NCBI RefSeq assembly: GCF_032854445.1
Contig: NC_088296.1
Location: forward strand, 11,012,706-11,076,705
Direction: 5' to 3'
DNA from: Liolophura sinensis
Taxonomy: Eukaryota; Mollusca; Polyplacophora; Chitonida; Chitonidae
Length of the DNA: 64,000 nucleotides
In this document: positions 16,601 to 29,494 of the stretch, piece after piece
How the letters are laid out: each line of letters begins with the position of its first letter
Position numbering within the stretch: position 1 is the first letter of the stretch
Translations under genes and position numbers: made by a program
The notes under the pieces: generated by a model
Database searches by the model: none
The model's input: the letters and a program-made list of their open reading frames with translations, nothing else
What the model was told of the DNA's origin: nothing

Positions 16601-19571
16601 GCAATGTCATCAGTTGCACCGCCTGTCGAACAAATGTATAAAAACAGTCGTCGTAAGTAGCTTGGGGACGATGCCTCAATATACTCGATTTTGATTTCAA
16701 GTTAGGCAAAGTATCGGGGATGTGAGTGGCCCTGAAAAGCGATAAAATATCAAAATATGTCAACTATCTTTACTTAAGCATTGATATGAACTTATCCTTG
16801 AACAGGCGTTCTATAAAATACCTCGAGACACAAGCAATATAGCTACACGAGAGGCAATCGTTGTTTTTAGCTCTTTTGTTTAAGAGATCCAAAGTTTATT
16901 TGGCGATTTAACTTGTGAGTTAATCTTATAACTTATCTGGTGTGATAATCCATCACTATCCAAAACAACGAAAGAAAGAAATACCGTTTACATCAGGATC
17001 ATAAAAAACAATAAAAACGGAGTAAAGTCCATTATCATTTGCAAGTTTCCTCTAAGAAGCGCTGTGTAAGAATGCTTAATTTGGACATTAAGTTTGTGAA
17101 AAAAAATGGATGCATGTTTGAAAACCCTTATGGGATCAAGCCTTGCTGGCTTAAAACATGGGGGTAATTAGAATGTAGCACCTCCTGACGAGTGGCCGGT
17201 AATTTGCAAACATTCCTCCGTCTTCTTATTGTGATTTGGTTCGATCGATCACGTGACTAATCCCTGGTGCTACTAAAAGAACACAGTCGGCGACGGACCA
17301 CTCTTCTCTTTATCTGAACGCTTGATTAATCCGTTCGTCTCTAAGCAAATATTTAATCAAAGTTCCTTCCGTATCTTGGGCCGTGGTCATCCTTGGAGGG
17401 CACGGAGGTTTTGGCTTGATCCGCCCTCACGTGTCAAAACTTAATACCCACTTCGACGCCTTTTTCCACGCTTATCCCGACCCCTGTGTAGAGTTCACTG
17501 GGAAATTGTATTGGAATTAGACCACATCTATTTCATCTTCACTCACCTACAGAACACTCGTTACTCCCTCTCCTGTTGCAACAATAAACATGCTGTAGCG
17601 TCATTAGTCGGCACTTCAAGTCCTCTCAAAAGTGATAAAATGGCGGCTATGCGACAAAGGGACTAACGGATATACACAGACGATCTGTCGTCGGCTGTTT
17701 TCCTCCACGGGAGATTCACAGACTAATATTTCACTGACAGCTTCTCTCCGTGATTACATTGTTTCGACGAAAGATTTCAACACTCTTGGTTTTCCGCCGA
17801 GGTTTCGTGGCGTGGGTTGGAGGCGAAAACTGGCAGACAGAGAGGGAGCAAGATGGCGGCTAATAGTCAAACTATACATACAAATGAGTCAAAGCTGTCC
17901 ACAGTTCTCCCCGCTATACAATACAAAAACGTTTATCAGCCTTTATACCTGTGTATTTTCCTACCAGGTTTAAAACCGTTGATGACAGTGGTCTGCGTTT
18001 TATTTTTAAAAACCGTTAATTTTTTTATAATACAAAATCATGCATAAATTGCAGTCCGTCAGTATATACTGTGGGCAGAAACAATCTTTTATTGTCTTGT
18101 GTGGAACATTTCTACTCTGATAATATCATCTTCTGGTTATCTACTTACTTTTTTGTTTTATCTTTTTGATCGGTGTCTAACGTCTTGTATCACTCTATTT
18201 GTATATAGCACCAGTGCTCAAGTACTTGGTAGTTGCAGATAGCATGACCTTCAGCATTGCGTAGTTATTAAGCCATACTATACTCGACGAAAATTTAATT
18301 TTTCAAATTAAGACAATTGCTGCTTTTCTCCGAGCATGGTTTTAAGCGTCATTTCCTTTTTCACAGATTTGCAAAAATATTTTCTCTCAAAGGTAAAACA
18401 GAAGGGACAGTTTATGCGTGGACATGCGCATTCATCTACAGGATACGTGTATTGGCTAATGTTCCTCTGCAATTACAAACCGTCAGTTCATTAGATTTTT
18501 TTAATGCAGAGGGGGAAAGAACTGGGATAAACTGCGTTACGTAGTTAGAAAATCGCTCGTAATGAGCCTTAATTCCCTGGGTGGTTCAAACGATGGTTTA
18601 GGGAAAAAAATCACGATTCCCAGCTCATTACACTCTTAGAAGTGGTTCAAAAGACAAATAGTTAGCGGAGAGGTTTAAGGCTTCGAGCTTATCACAAATA
18701 CAAGGTGATGAAGTCAATATGGCAATCCGATGAAGCAAAATATTATCGCATTTCACGCTTCAATATCTCAACTAGTGACACGGGTTAATGACTGGCTGTT
18801 GATATGGTACAGTTTAATCATTCAAACTGCTAGCAGCGATAGGCAGCCGCCACGGGGGACTTCGGAGGAAAGGCTACCATCGCCTCGACGTCGAGCAATT
18901 TTCACCGGGAGCTCATAGGTGCCCTGTTGTCTTTCCGGAAGCGTCGTACTGGAGATCGTGGCTTCTTGAAATCCGTCAGGAGCCCCAAAAACCTCTCAGC
19001 GATGCATTAGGCCTGACATGAGAAGCCAAATGAAATTTAAACTTTGTAATTATTGAGGTTTTTGCAGGGGAAACCCAATGGGCGCACTGACATCTGACGA
19101 TGAAACAGTAAATACACGTTCTGTATACTTAGCATATAGCCGTAGCCACGTCATGGAGTGTTGATTTGCGCCAGGTAATTTGTTATTGGCACTCGATGCG
19201 TTTAAGTGAAGTTAAAGCTTCATCGAACTGACCTAAACGCAACCCAAGAACGACACGTAAAACATCAAGACATGTACAGCCGCATTTATGAACTGTAAAT
19301 CCTGGTTTTTAAAGGACCATTGATAACACTTCGATAAAGATGTGATTAAAGCCTCTCGCGTAAATAAGACTGTCTTAAAATGGCTCCACAAAGACGGTGA
19401 ACATGACATTTATATACGTATTACACATCCATACGTTATATTAGAAAACTATGGAAGAGCTGTGGTGCCTGGGGTTTTGTAAAAGCCGTTAGTCACCTAA
19501 TCTCGGGCTTTGCGACAATCTTACAACCATATTCCTTAAGGCGTGTTGCATTAATTTTTAAGGAATGTAAA
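13641..19571. other. Long non-coding stretch
   Basis: Nearly 6 kb with no recognised gene, RNA or well-preserved element. A weak SINE-tail-like string (TTTTGATCGGTGTCTAACGT) occurs at about 18164. Short open frames have no family signature. Confidence 0.45.
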
Positions 19572-20165
19572 TAGGCAAATATATACAGCGTTGTAGCAAT
19601 GAAACGTTTGTTTCCTTTATTTCATGTAGCTTAAGTAATACAGATAGGCAAATGTATAATGTTATATCAATATAGTGTTGGTTTCCTCTTAGCTTGTTTC
19701 AGTGAGTGAGTGAGTGCTTGGGGTTTAACGTCGTACTCAACAATTTTTCAGTCATATGACGACGATAGCTTGTTTCATGTATCCTAAGTAATAAGGTGGC
19801 CAGATATATAATGTTATATCAATATATCGCCGGTTTCCTTTGGTTTAGTTTTATATAGCTTAAGCAGTACAGATTAGCAAATGTATAACGTTATATCAAT
19901 ATAGCTTCAGCTTCCTTTGACTTTGTTTCAAGTAATATAGATAGACAAATATATAGCGTTTGTTTCCTTTAGGCTTGTTTCATGAAGCTTCAGCATTAAA
20001 GAGAGGCAAATGTATGATGTTATAGCAATATAGCGCTGGTTTCCTTTAGGCATGTTTAATGACATCAGTGATACAGATAGGCAATATAGCGGTGGTTTCC
20101 TTTGGCTTATTTCATGTAGCTTAAGTAATACTGACAGGCAAGTGTGTAACGTTGTATCGATAGAG
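19572..20165. repeat. Degenerate tandem repeat of about 75 bp, roughly 8 units
   Basis: Each unit has AGGCAAATGTATAA, GTTATATCAATATAG, GGTTTCCTTT and TTGTTTCATGTAGCTTAAGT-like words in the same order. Units begin near 19573, 19644, 19875, 19942, 20004, 20078 and 20135, with variable internal deletions. The array is interrupted at 19702-19765. Confidence 0.85.
19702..19765 (-). mobile_element. Short truncated retroelement tail inserted in the tandem array
   Basis: 64 bp starting GTGAGTGAGTGAGTGCTTGG and containing TTTAACGTCGTACTCAACAA and CAGTCATATGACGACGA. This resembles the 3' end of another SINE type (minus orientation). The flanks share a 12-bp direct repeat TAGCTTGTTTCA (19690-19701 and 19766-19777), as expected of a target site duplication. 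Confidence 0.7.
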
Positions 20166-23100
20166 GCAGCAGCATATCCCGATTTAAAACTACAGAATGA
20201 TAGAGGATATCAGCTCGCTTCAATGAAACAACACAAAGGGAAGACAGAGAAATTTTGTGAGATAGAAGCAAGAATAATGGCAACAATCAAGCGTTATTGG
20301 ATTACTCATGGTGGGATGCTACGGACTGGCTTTCTATCACATCACATTGATCTTTATGTTAGAGGAGAAGTCAAAACTCGTCTCAGTTGTCAGGGAGATA
20401 GCAAATAACAAGTCACTGGAAACTGACATTAGAGTCACCCCCACCCCCACCCCCCCCCCCCCGACCCACCGCAAGACTGCCATTTCACCCACACTCGACG
20501 GTACCAATCCCCCACCCGCCCCACTTTTATGCACAACCAATCCATTGATACAGTCACCCCTATCCCCTAACTCTAAATTATTCTCCCGCGTGTTGTGTGC
20601 AAACCATCGTACATTTACGTTTTGTTAAAGGACTCTCATTGACATGCTCTAGAAATGGTATATAACCACACTATATAAAACTAGTGTGAATTTGGCAATT
20701 TTCGTGGATAATCTTATATAATGCTTCAGAGGTGCTGTCTTTGGGATTTAAATGTTACTTAAAACAATAATCTATTCTATACAAATGTTTACACGTGTGT
20801 TGAAAATGAAGTTCTTCGAACTGACTCTTTGTAGAGTTACGCCGTTACTGCAAATCATCGACCATTAATTGTATGTAGTTTTCTTGTGGGTATACGTAGT
20901 TTGACACTGAAATCTCGCTGCCTGTTTTTACACTGGTGAAAGAAAAACTAACAGTACTTTTCACATTAATCATTCACAATTTAGGGTAAACACCAGCCTT
21001 ATTTTACCATGTATATATTAATGTTAAAAGTATCGGTCGAGAAAATTGCTTATAGTGAAAAACGGTAATTTGGTTTTTCTTCTGCTTTTTCGCCTTCATT
21101 TCTTGTGATGAATTATATAAAGCCCCCAGGTTAAGTACCGTCATAAAAATATATCTATATTTAATACCGCGAGACGCTCTCCTTGCGTAGAACCTTTGCA
21201 TCAAGGCGATGGTGGTAACAGCGACGGTGATGTGTTCGTGGCGGGTCGGAAGCTCACTGCACTGAATAGAGGCGCGGAAAGCATCGGCGGATCTGGCGCA
21301 GCAAATTGCTTCGACTTAGAGCATTTGGCCGCTTGCTCGTTTATCAAGATACCGTGCATTATTTATCGAAAGCCATTAGCATCTGGCTATCGGTTTAGTC
21401 CCGTTGCCTGGTGTTTTGTTTGGAATGTATCACGGAATTTTCACCAAAAGTTGTGGATGAAATAGATATACGGCCATTTTTATCCGCGTGCTATTGAAGG
21501 GCGTGGTCAGTTATTGATGGGATGTCTTATCGCTTCACTTAACGTCCGATCCACCGGAGACGAGATCGGTACAAAAAATAATAAGCCATTGCTACCCTCG
21601 GGCAGTAAGGCTCAAAGACGATCGGGTTTAATTGACGGACTCGTCTGGCCCATTAATTTGACTTCACAAGTACGCCCGTTCACGCTGGTCCAGTCACCAT
21701 TGCACTGATACACTATGGTCAAGCATTCTGAAATAAGCTTTGGCTGAAACATTTGCTCGCAATGTATCCCCGCTCAAAGAATCTTTTCCGATATCCCTAA
21801 CGGCCGTTTTCTGTTTACTGTTATTAGTACGTGATATAGTATACGAGCATATAGTTATTTTTGCATACATCGCCGTGTACTTACAATAATGAAGACACGC
21901 AGCCATCACCACGCAAAAGAAAAAGGTAAACAAGTGTTCAACCTTTTATCTTGGATCTTTGTCAAGCGACAAAGATCCGTGGCGCTTAACAAAGACCGTA
22001 GGAAAAGCGCTGGAAGGTTGTGAAACATTTTACATTTACGTGGCGATGCCTCAATTTCTTCATTTTGGCCACTGAAAACCCTTACGACTAAATGAGACTA
22101 AAGCAGTATATCTTACCAGAATTGTTGTGTAGAGACATTTGTGAAAAGAGGAGACGAAAAATGAAATCATATATGAAGATGAATAATAAGCACTGTCTTA
22201 CAGTACATGCCTCAAACGGTTGCACAAATTTCTGTGCCACAGTACATTTGCATGGATAATCAGGTGTTCTGCTGTTTTAATAGACCTTGTTTATAATATC
22301 ACATGGCCGAAACGTACTTTTTCTATTATGTCTATCTATCCGTTATTTTGTTTTTCAAAAACTAGAGAACTGTTGTTTTATACTTTACCACCCGCCCTGG
22401 TTTATTTAGCGGAAAAAAATATTTATGTGCATTTAAGAATACATATTCTGACGTTTTACTTTAGAATATGAAGACCGATGACCGACTTTCTTCCGGTCAT
22501 TGCACGCTCTGTAACTCAGCATCATTGAAATGGTGGTTCAGTCCACCCAGGAATCAATGAGTCAATCAATCAATCAGTCAAACAATCCGTAAATCAATCA
22601 GTCGATCAATAAACAACCCAACTGACCAACCATACGGGCAAATCAAATAGTCGGTTAAATTACAGAAGGTTTACCTCTTTGTGCATTTACGCTAATGAAA
22701 TAAATGTCAATATCGTTCATGTTAGGGATGTGCTAAAAATATGTTAGTTTGAAGTAGTAAATAGAATCAGTGATGAAGTGTTGGAAATGAGTAGTTGTGT
22801 ATATGAAACGATTTGAAAATGGAATGTCGTTTGGGACGACTCGTGTATACCAGTGGTGGTATATATCTATGTCTCCTACCAAATACTTAAATTCCGTGCT
22901 AATCCCGATATATTCACCTCACGTCAGACGTGTTGTAAATGTAGATGTTCGGGTGCACACCGTTGCCGGCGATTCTGTTTGAGCAACACGATATCCTTGA
23001 CTTTGGCTTATTAATGTCCTCTGTCCAATGTTGTGTCAAACGCTCACTCAGACAGCACGGCAAGACATATGCTTTCGGGATCGAGTTTCACGACAAATCA

Positions 23101-23536
23101 TTGGTGGAGTTTTCAACCAATGACGTCTATGTTATGATATATAATTAGGGAAAGCCAAAACCTTACATACATTGTTGAAGCATTGAAGCCCCTTAATTGA
23201 GAAAAGCATCGCTTTAGATCTATTATTTAAACAGCCGCTGGCAATGTGTTAATCGACACATTCATATATAAATGTTGTAAGTATCTCTCTGTCAATATGT
23301 TGTTTAGTCCATGAAGAGATAATACGTTTCTCCCCCGGGGCTGTGTCACTTTATTTTCCTGTTGCCCATCTCCTGGGAAATCGGTGGCTTACATATGTCA
23401 GTTGAGTCCAGATAATGATGAGCTCGATTTAAGGAGCGTAATCTGTGTTCGCCTAAACGAGAAACATAGAAGACAAGCTTATGGTATTGAATGAAAACAA
23501 GGGTTAAAGTTATAAAATTTAAATTAACAAATTTGA
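20166..23536. other. Non-coding stretch
   Basis: Holds a C-rich tract at 20437-20465, a small perfect hairpin at 21953-21978 and AATCA/ATCAGTCA words at 22555-22630. No gene recognised. Confidence 0.45.
21953..21978. other. Perfect 11-bp-stem hairpin
   Basis: GGATCTTTGTC, loop AAGC, GACAAAGATCC. Too short to assign a function. Confidence 0.85.
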
Positions 23537-23621
23537 TTTATTTTATACTTGTTTTTACGCCGTACTCAAGAATATTTCACTTATACAACGGCCTCCAACA
23601 TTATGGTGGAAGGAAACCGTA
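23537..23621 (-). mobile_element. tRNA-derived SINE, strongly 5'-truncated
   Basis: Only the last 85 bp of the family: TTTTACGCCGTACTCAAGAA, TTTCACTTATACAACGGCC and GGTGGAAGGAAACC. It is flanked by AACAAATTTGA (23526-23536) and AACAATTTTGA (23622-23632), an 11-bp duplication with one mismatch. Confidence 0.82.
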
Positions 23622-25443
23622 AACAATTTTGAGTTAGGGGGTATAGTATTGATTATGGTCAATCTGCTTTTTTTTTTTTGGTTTCTGTCATGCATGCAAA
23701 ATGCTAATTGCTACTGCAAATGCACAGTGGTGAAATAGACATGTATTGAAGTAAATGTGCGATGGTGGGCGAATGCATGGAATAAACTGAGAGTTGGTGA
23801 AAGGGGAGATAATCGATACAGTGCCTGAGTGGTGTGAATGTGAATGCCCTAGATAACTCGGCTGCTTGTTCTGCCTTCGGATGTTTTGTACAGTGGGCTT
23901 GGTATTTCTTAAACTGTCGAAAACAAATAAATGACTTCATACTAGAGGATTTTTTGGTCTGGTTAGAAAACTGTGGGCGAATCTACCTTGGTAACCTAAT
24001 TTCTTTATTGTTGTGTAATATTTTCCATCGACCATGTTTCTCCATCCTTGCATTTGTTTCTGTTACAAGCGCAGTGCCCTTATCTGATCTCGTCATTGCC
24101 CAATCTGCATATGTAATATGCGATTTCGCGAATGCTGGTTGTTTCCTAGGATGTTCAGTAATACGCCCGACATAGCGCGAAGTCGCCCAGATAATCGTTC
24201 GTGGAGAATTCGAAGTATACACATAGTCACACAGATGCATCAATTTAAAATTAGATAGTTTTGTTTATGCAGTGTGTGAGCGATTCAAGGGTTACGGAAA
24301 ACTGTTAGGCTTATGGCGTACAGTAACCAGTCTGAAAGGATCCGATACAGCTTGCAGCGTTTATTTAGCTAGCTAAATGTGAAAATTGAGCCTTCTGCTA
24401 AAGGCTGTACCGAGTTGATTAACATGCGAAGACATAATTAGCACTTAATTTAGGGAATTTGGGTTTCACCGCGATATCTTGAGAGACAATGGCCCAAGGT
24501 GGAATTATGGCTTTTATGTTAGCGTAGATCATTTACCACGTGCACGTGGCGTTTCACGTGAGCTCATAGTTGGAGAGATATATCCCTATGACATAAACCA
24601 TCAAATAATGCAACAGTCGTGTTGCACATATAGGAAGAAGCAATGACGTCCTGTGGGAATGACTATTATGGTGGCCTGTACGTAACAACCCCCTTTCTGT
24701 GCATGCAGGAATTTAATTCTAAACAATACCGGATAAATTAAAAATGGCGTCTTTTTTTTATACTGGATTCTGTTCGATGAAAACCAGGATTGTTATATGA
24801 CTGTGGTACAGGGTTCTATTCAACGGTGTCAGATTCGTCGTGCTAAAGTGACCTACACTTAACGCATACAAGTTTTGAAATCAGCGCCATAATCAAACTT
24901 CACGATTTTGTAACTTTGACCAGAAGACAGATTCGAACATGGGACATCCGGAATTGGGTATGGGGCTTTTAGCTGAAACCAGGGGAGCTTGGCGGGCGTG
25001 GCCCCCTGGATAGACGGCGAATCCTCATCTTTTAGCCCGTATTACTTAAGATTATTTTACTTAATTATATATAAAATCTTCTTAATAACAACAGGAATCT
25101 CCTTATTTATTTATATACTTATTATATTGAAACTCTTATTTTTCGTTGTATTGTCAGTTTTGTGAGAAAGATGACAGGATCTTTAACTGTTGTTCTTAAA
25201 CAGGAATTCGTAATTTGCACCAAAAAACAGAAAAAGAGAGAGAAGCCCTGCGATGTTACATTAATATGAAATACTACAGCATAGAGAAGGAAACTAGGAA
25301 TCAAAGCAGCAACACCAGCGCGATAGTGGGCAAAAAATCATACGTAACCAGTGGAATCCAGCCTCTCGTTAATTTACTCCAGGTTGTTTATTGTCATTAA
25401 AGGATGTCTTGCAACAAGATGGGAAACCGTTGGTCTATTCTGT
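23622..25443. other. Non-coding stretch with an E-box cluster
   Basis: No gene recognised. Three CACGTG palindromes lie within 24 bp at 24537-24560. Confidence 0.45.
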
Positions 25444-25718
25444 GGGGCCTTCGTGGCTCAGTCGGTTAGCTTGCTAGCGCAGCGTAATGACCAAGGAGTC
25501 TCTCGCCAATGCGGTCGCTGTGAGTTAAACTCCAGCTCATGCTGGCTTCATCTCCGGCCGTACGTGGGAAGGTCTGCAGCAACATGCGGATGGTCGTGGG
25601 TTTCCCCAGGGCTGTGCCCGGTTTCCTTCCACCATAATGCTGGTCGCCATCGTATAAGTGAAATATTCTTGAGTACGGCGTAAAACACCCATCAAATAAA
25701 TAAATAAATAAATAAAAA
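25444..25718 (+). mobile_element. tRNA-derived SINE, full length
   Basis: Starts GGGGCCTTCGTGGCTCAGTC with a box A match (TGGCTCAGTCGG), then a degenerate box B (GAGTTAAACTCCAGC), the conserved central and tail blocks, and a tail of repeated AAAT. A clear target site duplication was not found. RNA polymerase III transcription of the family is inferred from the A and B boxes. Confidence 0.92.
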
Positions 25719-26228
25719 CTGTCATTCTGCTCACAGTGACAGATCGTCTACGAAATGACGCGAGGATTTCCCGGTATGCGATTGAAACTGTTATGTAATG
25801 GGTGTAGCCAGTGGAATAGGCCGAGCCAAAATATTCGTCTCTAACCATCGGCCAACTGTATGCCGTTAAAATGCATACGATATTATTCTTTTTCATCTAA
25901 TTTTGGTATTTGAAGCAAATTTTGTCTTACGAATTATACCGTATGCACATAACAGCGTCTTTAATAACCATTTATTACGATGGTAAAATGAAAAACACTT
26001 GCCCCCCTTTCTCAATGTAATTGTACGGCATGCTGTAAGCTGAAGTAAATAGCGATGAGTTTTCATTGAAAGATTACTGTATATAATATGTATAGATTTA
26101 CAGCAATATATTTAAACTTATCCAACATATAGGTTGACGATATGTGAAGGAATATAAAAAAGAGCCTCTTTTTCAGTTCAAATGAAACCGCCCTTCCTTA
26201 CCTCACTTAGTTAAGCACTAAAAATATA
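25719..26228. other. Non-coding stretch
   Basis: Nothing recognised between the SINE and the tRNA-like element. Confidence 0.45.
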
Positions 26229-26313
26229 TCCGACTATAGGAATCGAACTCGATATCCTATTAGACACAACGGTTTCAAGACAGGAATGTTGCCACTGGAC
26301 TATTGCATGGCAG
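26229..26313 (-). mobile_element. tRNA-like element (SINE head or tRNA pseudogene)
   Basis: On the minus strand TAGTCCAGTGG (26292-26302) fits box A and GAGTTCGATTCC (26239-26250) fits box B, spaced like a tRNA gene. The outer ends do not pair as an acceptor stem, so a functional tRNA is unlikely. It differs from the main SINE family. Confidence 0.6.
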
Positions 26314-27478
26314 ACGTTAGCAGCCATTATGGAGAATGTAGAGTTGCTCCAAACTTCCAAATTATTTTATATTTTTCAATTTATAAAAGTATCTTTGAAT
26401 CAACGCGATGCTTCGTTATAGCTTACCATTCCCTAACTAGATAACAACTATGTGGAAACGATTTTGCTTCACCTAATCATATTTTTATCATGAAGAGAAT
26501 GCTCTTAGGAAAATGTCTTAAAATATCAAAATCTGCATTTGGACCTAATTTTGCCATTTGATGAAATAAAAAAACAAGAAGTATAAATGGCATCACTCCA
26601 ATCTTTGACACACATATTCTTCAGTAACTGCACTTCGTATTCCAGCAAGCTTTACTTGTTTTCCTACATGAAAGAATTACACCTCATTGCTGCAACGAAG
26701 TGGGGCGATTTTCCATCTTGTTGCAAGGGGTCCTATACACGAAAATAATGGAAATATAAAATAAATGAAGATAAGTGTTAAGCTATCTTAACAATAGGTT
26801 GCGCGTGGATGGAAATTTCCTTGCGCAATTGTTAGCTGACAATCATTAGATTCGTAAAATCTGTGAGGAAATACCTTACAAGGTATATCATACTCTACAT
26901 GCAACAGCCAGATGAACGCTTTCTGAGAAATCATTGCTATTCCTTCTAGGCCTTCGTGCTGTGCAACTAGTTTTGATAAAAGTGTATAATTTTGTTAAGT
27001 AAATTTTATCGACCTGGACAATGTACAACTTTTATTAGGTTAAAAACGGGTTGCAATTTCCAGGGCTTTTGTACTCCTAATTACTGCCAATTTTCTGTCG
27101 GTTTTTACGTCAGTAAGGCTATCAGTTTCCAGCGAGCATGCTTTAATTGAGTTAAATGGATAAATTTCTTTCCCGGAAATGCAATAATCTCCACAGCTGC
27201 AGGAAGAGAAAGTAGATTATCTGCTAGAACGAAGAGTCGGGGCTGAAATTTACAACGTTCAACTCGCAGAACGAAAGCAAAGCTGTGGAGGAAAGATTTT
27301 TTCAGGGGGAATAACTCTTTGAGGCAATATACCTGCATAGACACATCGATCCACGAAGTTGATCTGGGAGGGGACAATCTGCATTGTGCATCCCTGTATT
27401 CATATAAACTTTTGAAGGGCACTTGACTTCAGTTGACTCTGCTCACCATCAGCAGGCAAAGATTTTGAAGTACCATAT

Positions 27479-27481
<3 letters not shown>
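26314..27481. other. Non-coding stretch
   Basis: AT-rich; no gene or repeat recognised. Confidence 0.45.

Positions 27482-27567
<86 letters not shown>
27482..27567. repeat. (TA)n microsatellite, 86 bp
   Basis: Uninterrupted TA dinucleotides. Confidence 0.97.
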
Positions 27568-27571
<4 letters not shown>

Positions 27572-27768
27572 TAAATCATGCGTTTTATCTTTGCGGCTCT
27601 CCATAGACCCAAATGCACGGGTTTCACTGTCTCGTGCGTTCTATTGTTCTAAGAATGAACACCAAACCATTACATTCTGCTACCGTGACGGCGCATACAC
27701 GTAGACACCAAAATATGTATTCTGCTACCGTAAGGGCACATACACGTTAACAGCAAACCATCCATTCT

Positions 27769-27960
27769 GTTTATTTATTTGATTGCTGTTTACGCCGTAC
27801 TCAAGAATATTTCACTTATTCGACAGCGGCCAGCAGAGTCCGAGAGAAACCCATGACCGTCCGCAGGTTACTTCCAGACCTTCCCACGCACTGGCAGCGA
27901 CGGCACGGGTGAGCGGCTCCTGAGTCATTACGCTGCGATAGCGCACTAAGTAACAGAGCC
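27769..27960 (-). mobile_element. tRNA-derived SINE with an internal deletion
   Basis: Minus-strand copy from the TTTATTTATTTGATT tail to the head (CATTACGCTGCGATAGCGCA). About 20 bp are missing between GCCAGC and AGAGTCC. Its 5' end is followed by a C-rich, then CA-rich tract (27968-28016). Confidence 0.88.
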
Positions 27961-28899
27961 AACCCAGGGACACCCCCATCCCCACCCCTACCCCATCCCC
28001 CTAACACACACACACTCATTCTACTACTATGATGGCACATGTACAAGTAGATACAAAAACACACACTTTGCTAGTGTGGCGGCAAAACTAATGGCGCCAT
28101 TACGAATTATCGGCTCTGCCGAGACATACCAGTAAACACAAAGTCATGCATTTTACCATGAAACCTAAGCAAAAAGTCGTACGTTTCTATTATTAAAATA
28201 TCCCGTCGGCTTCAATGAGAAAGGGAAAACAGCCCCCATTTTGCGGATATAAATGGGGCAGCCCTGCAACATCTTGCAGCCATTTACAAACAATTAAAAT
28301 GTATTATCCGCTTTTATGGCTAGAAGAAAGGCCTGTGATTTTTATCACCCTTCTTTCTCAATGGACGACAACACTTAGGTGCACTCATGGCAACACACGT
28401 CAGCGGATTATGAAAATTGTTGCTATTTCTAAACTAGTAGGTGCTCATATAAATCAATGCGGGTAATGCATATATCTGCCTGAGACATCTCGTTGGATTT
28501 ATCGAAGAACTTTATCTAATGTACGTTTCAAATCTATGGCCCGTGTAAAATGCAGCATGCCATCAAGGCTAAGTCTGAGAGTCAGTGCTTGTCATGCTTG
28601 ATTGAATCCTTAAATGGAATTCCCTGTCGCCAGATAATCGAAACTGATATTGACAAAACCCCATGCACGTGTCGAAAACTATTCAGCAAGGGCAGTTTGA
28701 CACGTGCTGGGACTTGTGATGTTTTCGGGTAATACTTAATTAACGTTGTGTATTGTGCTCAACGTTGTTAGCTTACAGCGTGGTCACTTATTATGTTAGC
28801 TGCTAGAAAAACAACCACTGAAAACCTTAAAACCTACAGGTGTTCATGAAATATGGAAGTATTTTCTCGAAGCATGTAACCGTTACCTATAACATTCTC
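27961..28899. other. Non-coding stretch beginning with a C-rich/CA tract
   Basis: C-rich sequence from 27968 grades into (CA)n to about 28016; the rest shows nothing recognisable. Confidence 0.5.
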
Positions 28900-29494
28900 C
28901 TTAAAGGAGAAGAAAACATAAAAATGTTGCCCAAATGATATGAAAGAGCGTCAAAACTTATTTGCAAATATGATTTTTAGTGTTTGTTTTATTTTAAGTT
29001 TTTTTTCTAGTTATTTGAACACATTTTTTTGTTTGGTAAGTATTTGGGACCAACTTTTGGTATTTATCGTTGTTGCATAGTAATGTTCTAAATAAGGAGG
29101 TGATGCTTGTCTAATAAATTTATCTGAATGTGAATTTTTTTGTTTATATCGAAACACATGCATTTAACCTAAATTATGAAAATATTTATCAATATGTTAA
29201 AATTATAAATATGATCCAAATTGAGGTTTAATACATTTGTTAGCTGAAAGAACAAATTATAGTGCAAAAATATTTTATTAAACATGTGTTACATCCTCAT
29301 TTATGACATTATTAAACAAAGACTATAAAAACCAAAAGGTGGTCCCAAACAGCCATCATACAAAAATTATATGCAAGTGTCTTTTTCTCCTTAAGGAAAA
29401 TCTGAAAAAAATATTGAAGACCACATTTAGGAATAACTTTTCCCCCTCTTTCATATGAACGTTATATCATTTTTATGTTCTCTCCACCTTTAAG
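28900..29494. mobile_element. 595-bp palindromic foldback element (MITE-like)
   Basis: The two ends are inverted: CTTAAAGGAGAAGAAAACAT at 28900 against the complement CTTAAAGGTGGAGAGAACAT ending at 29494. The match continues inward: GATATGAAAGAG against CATATGAAAGAG, TTTGGGACCAACTTTTGGT against TTTGGGACCACCTTTTGGT, and TTTAACCTAAATT near the middle. The arms can be followed almost to a centre near 29197, at roughly two-thirds identity. It has no ORF, so it would be non-autonomous. No target site duplication was fixed. Confidence 0.8.

Noticed and set aside
18164-18192. Possible SINE tail fragment
   Set aside because: Only about 25 bp similar; too short to claim.
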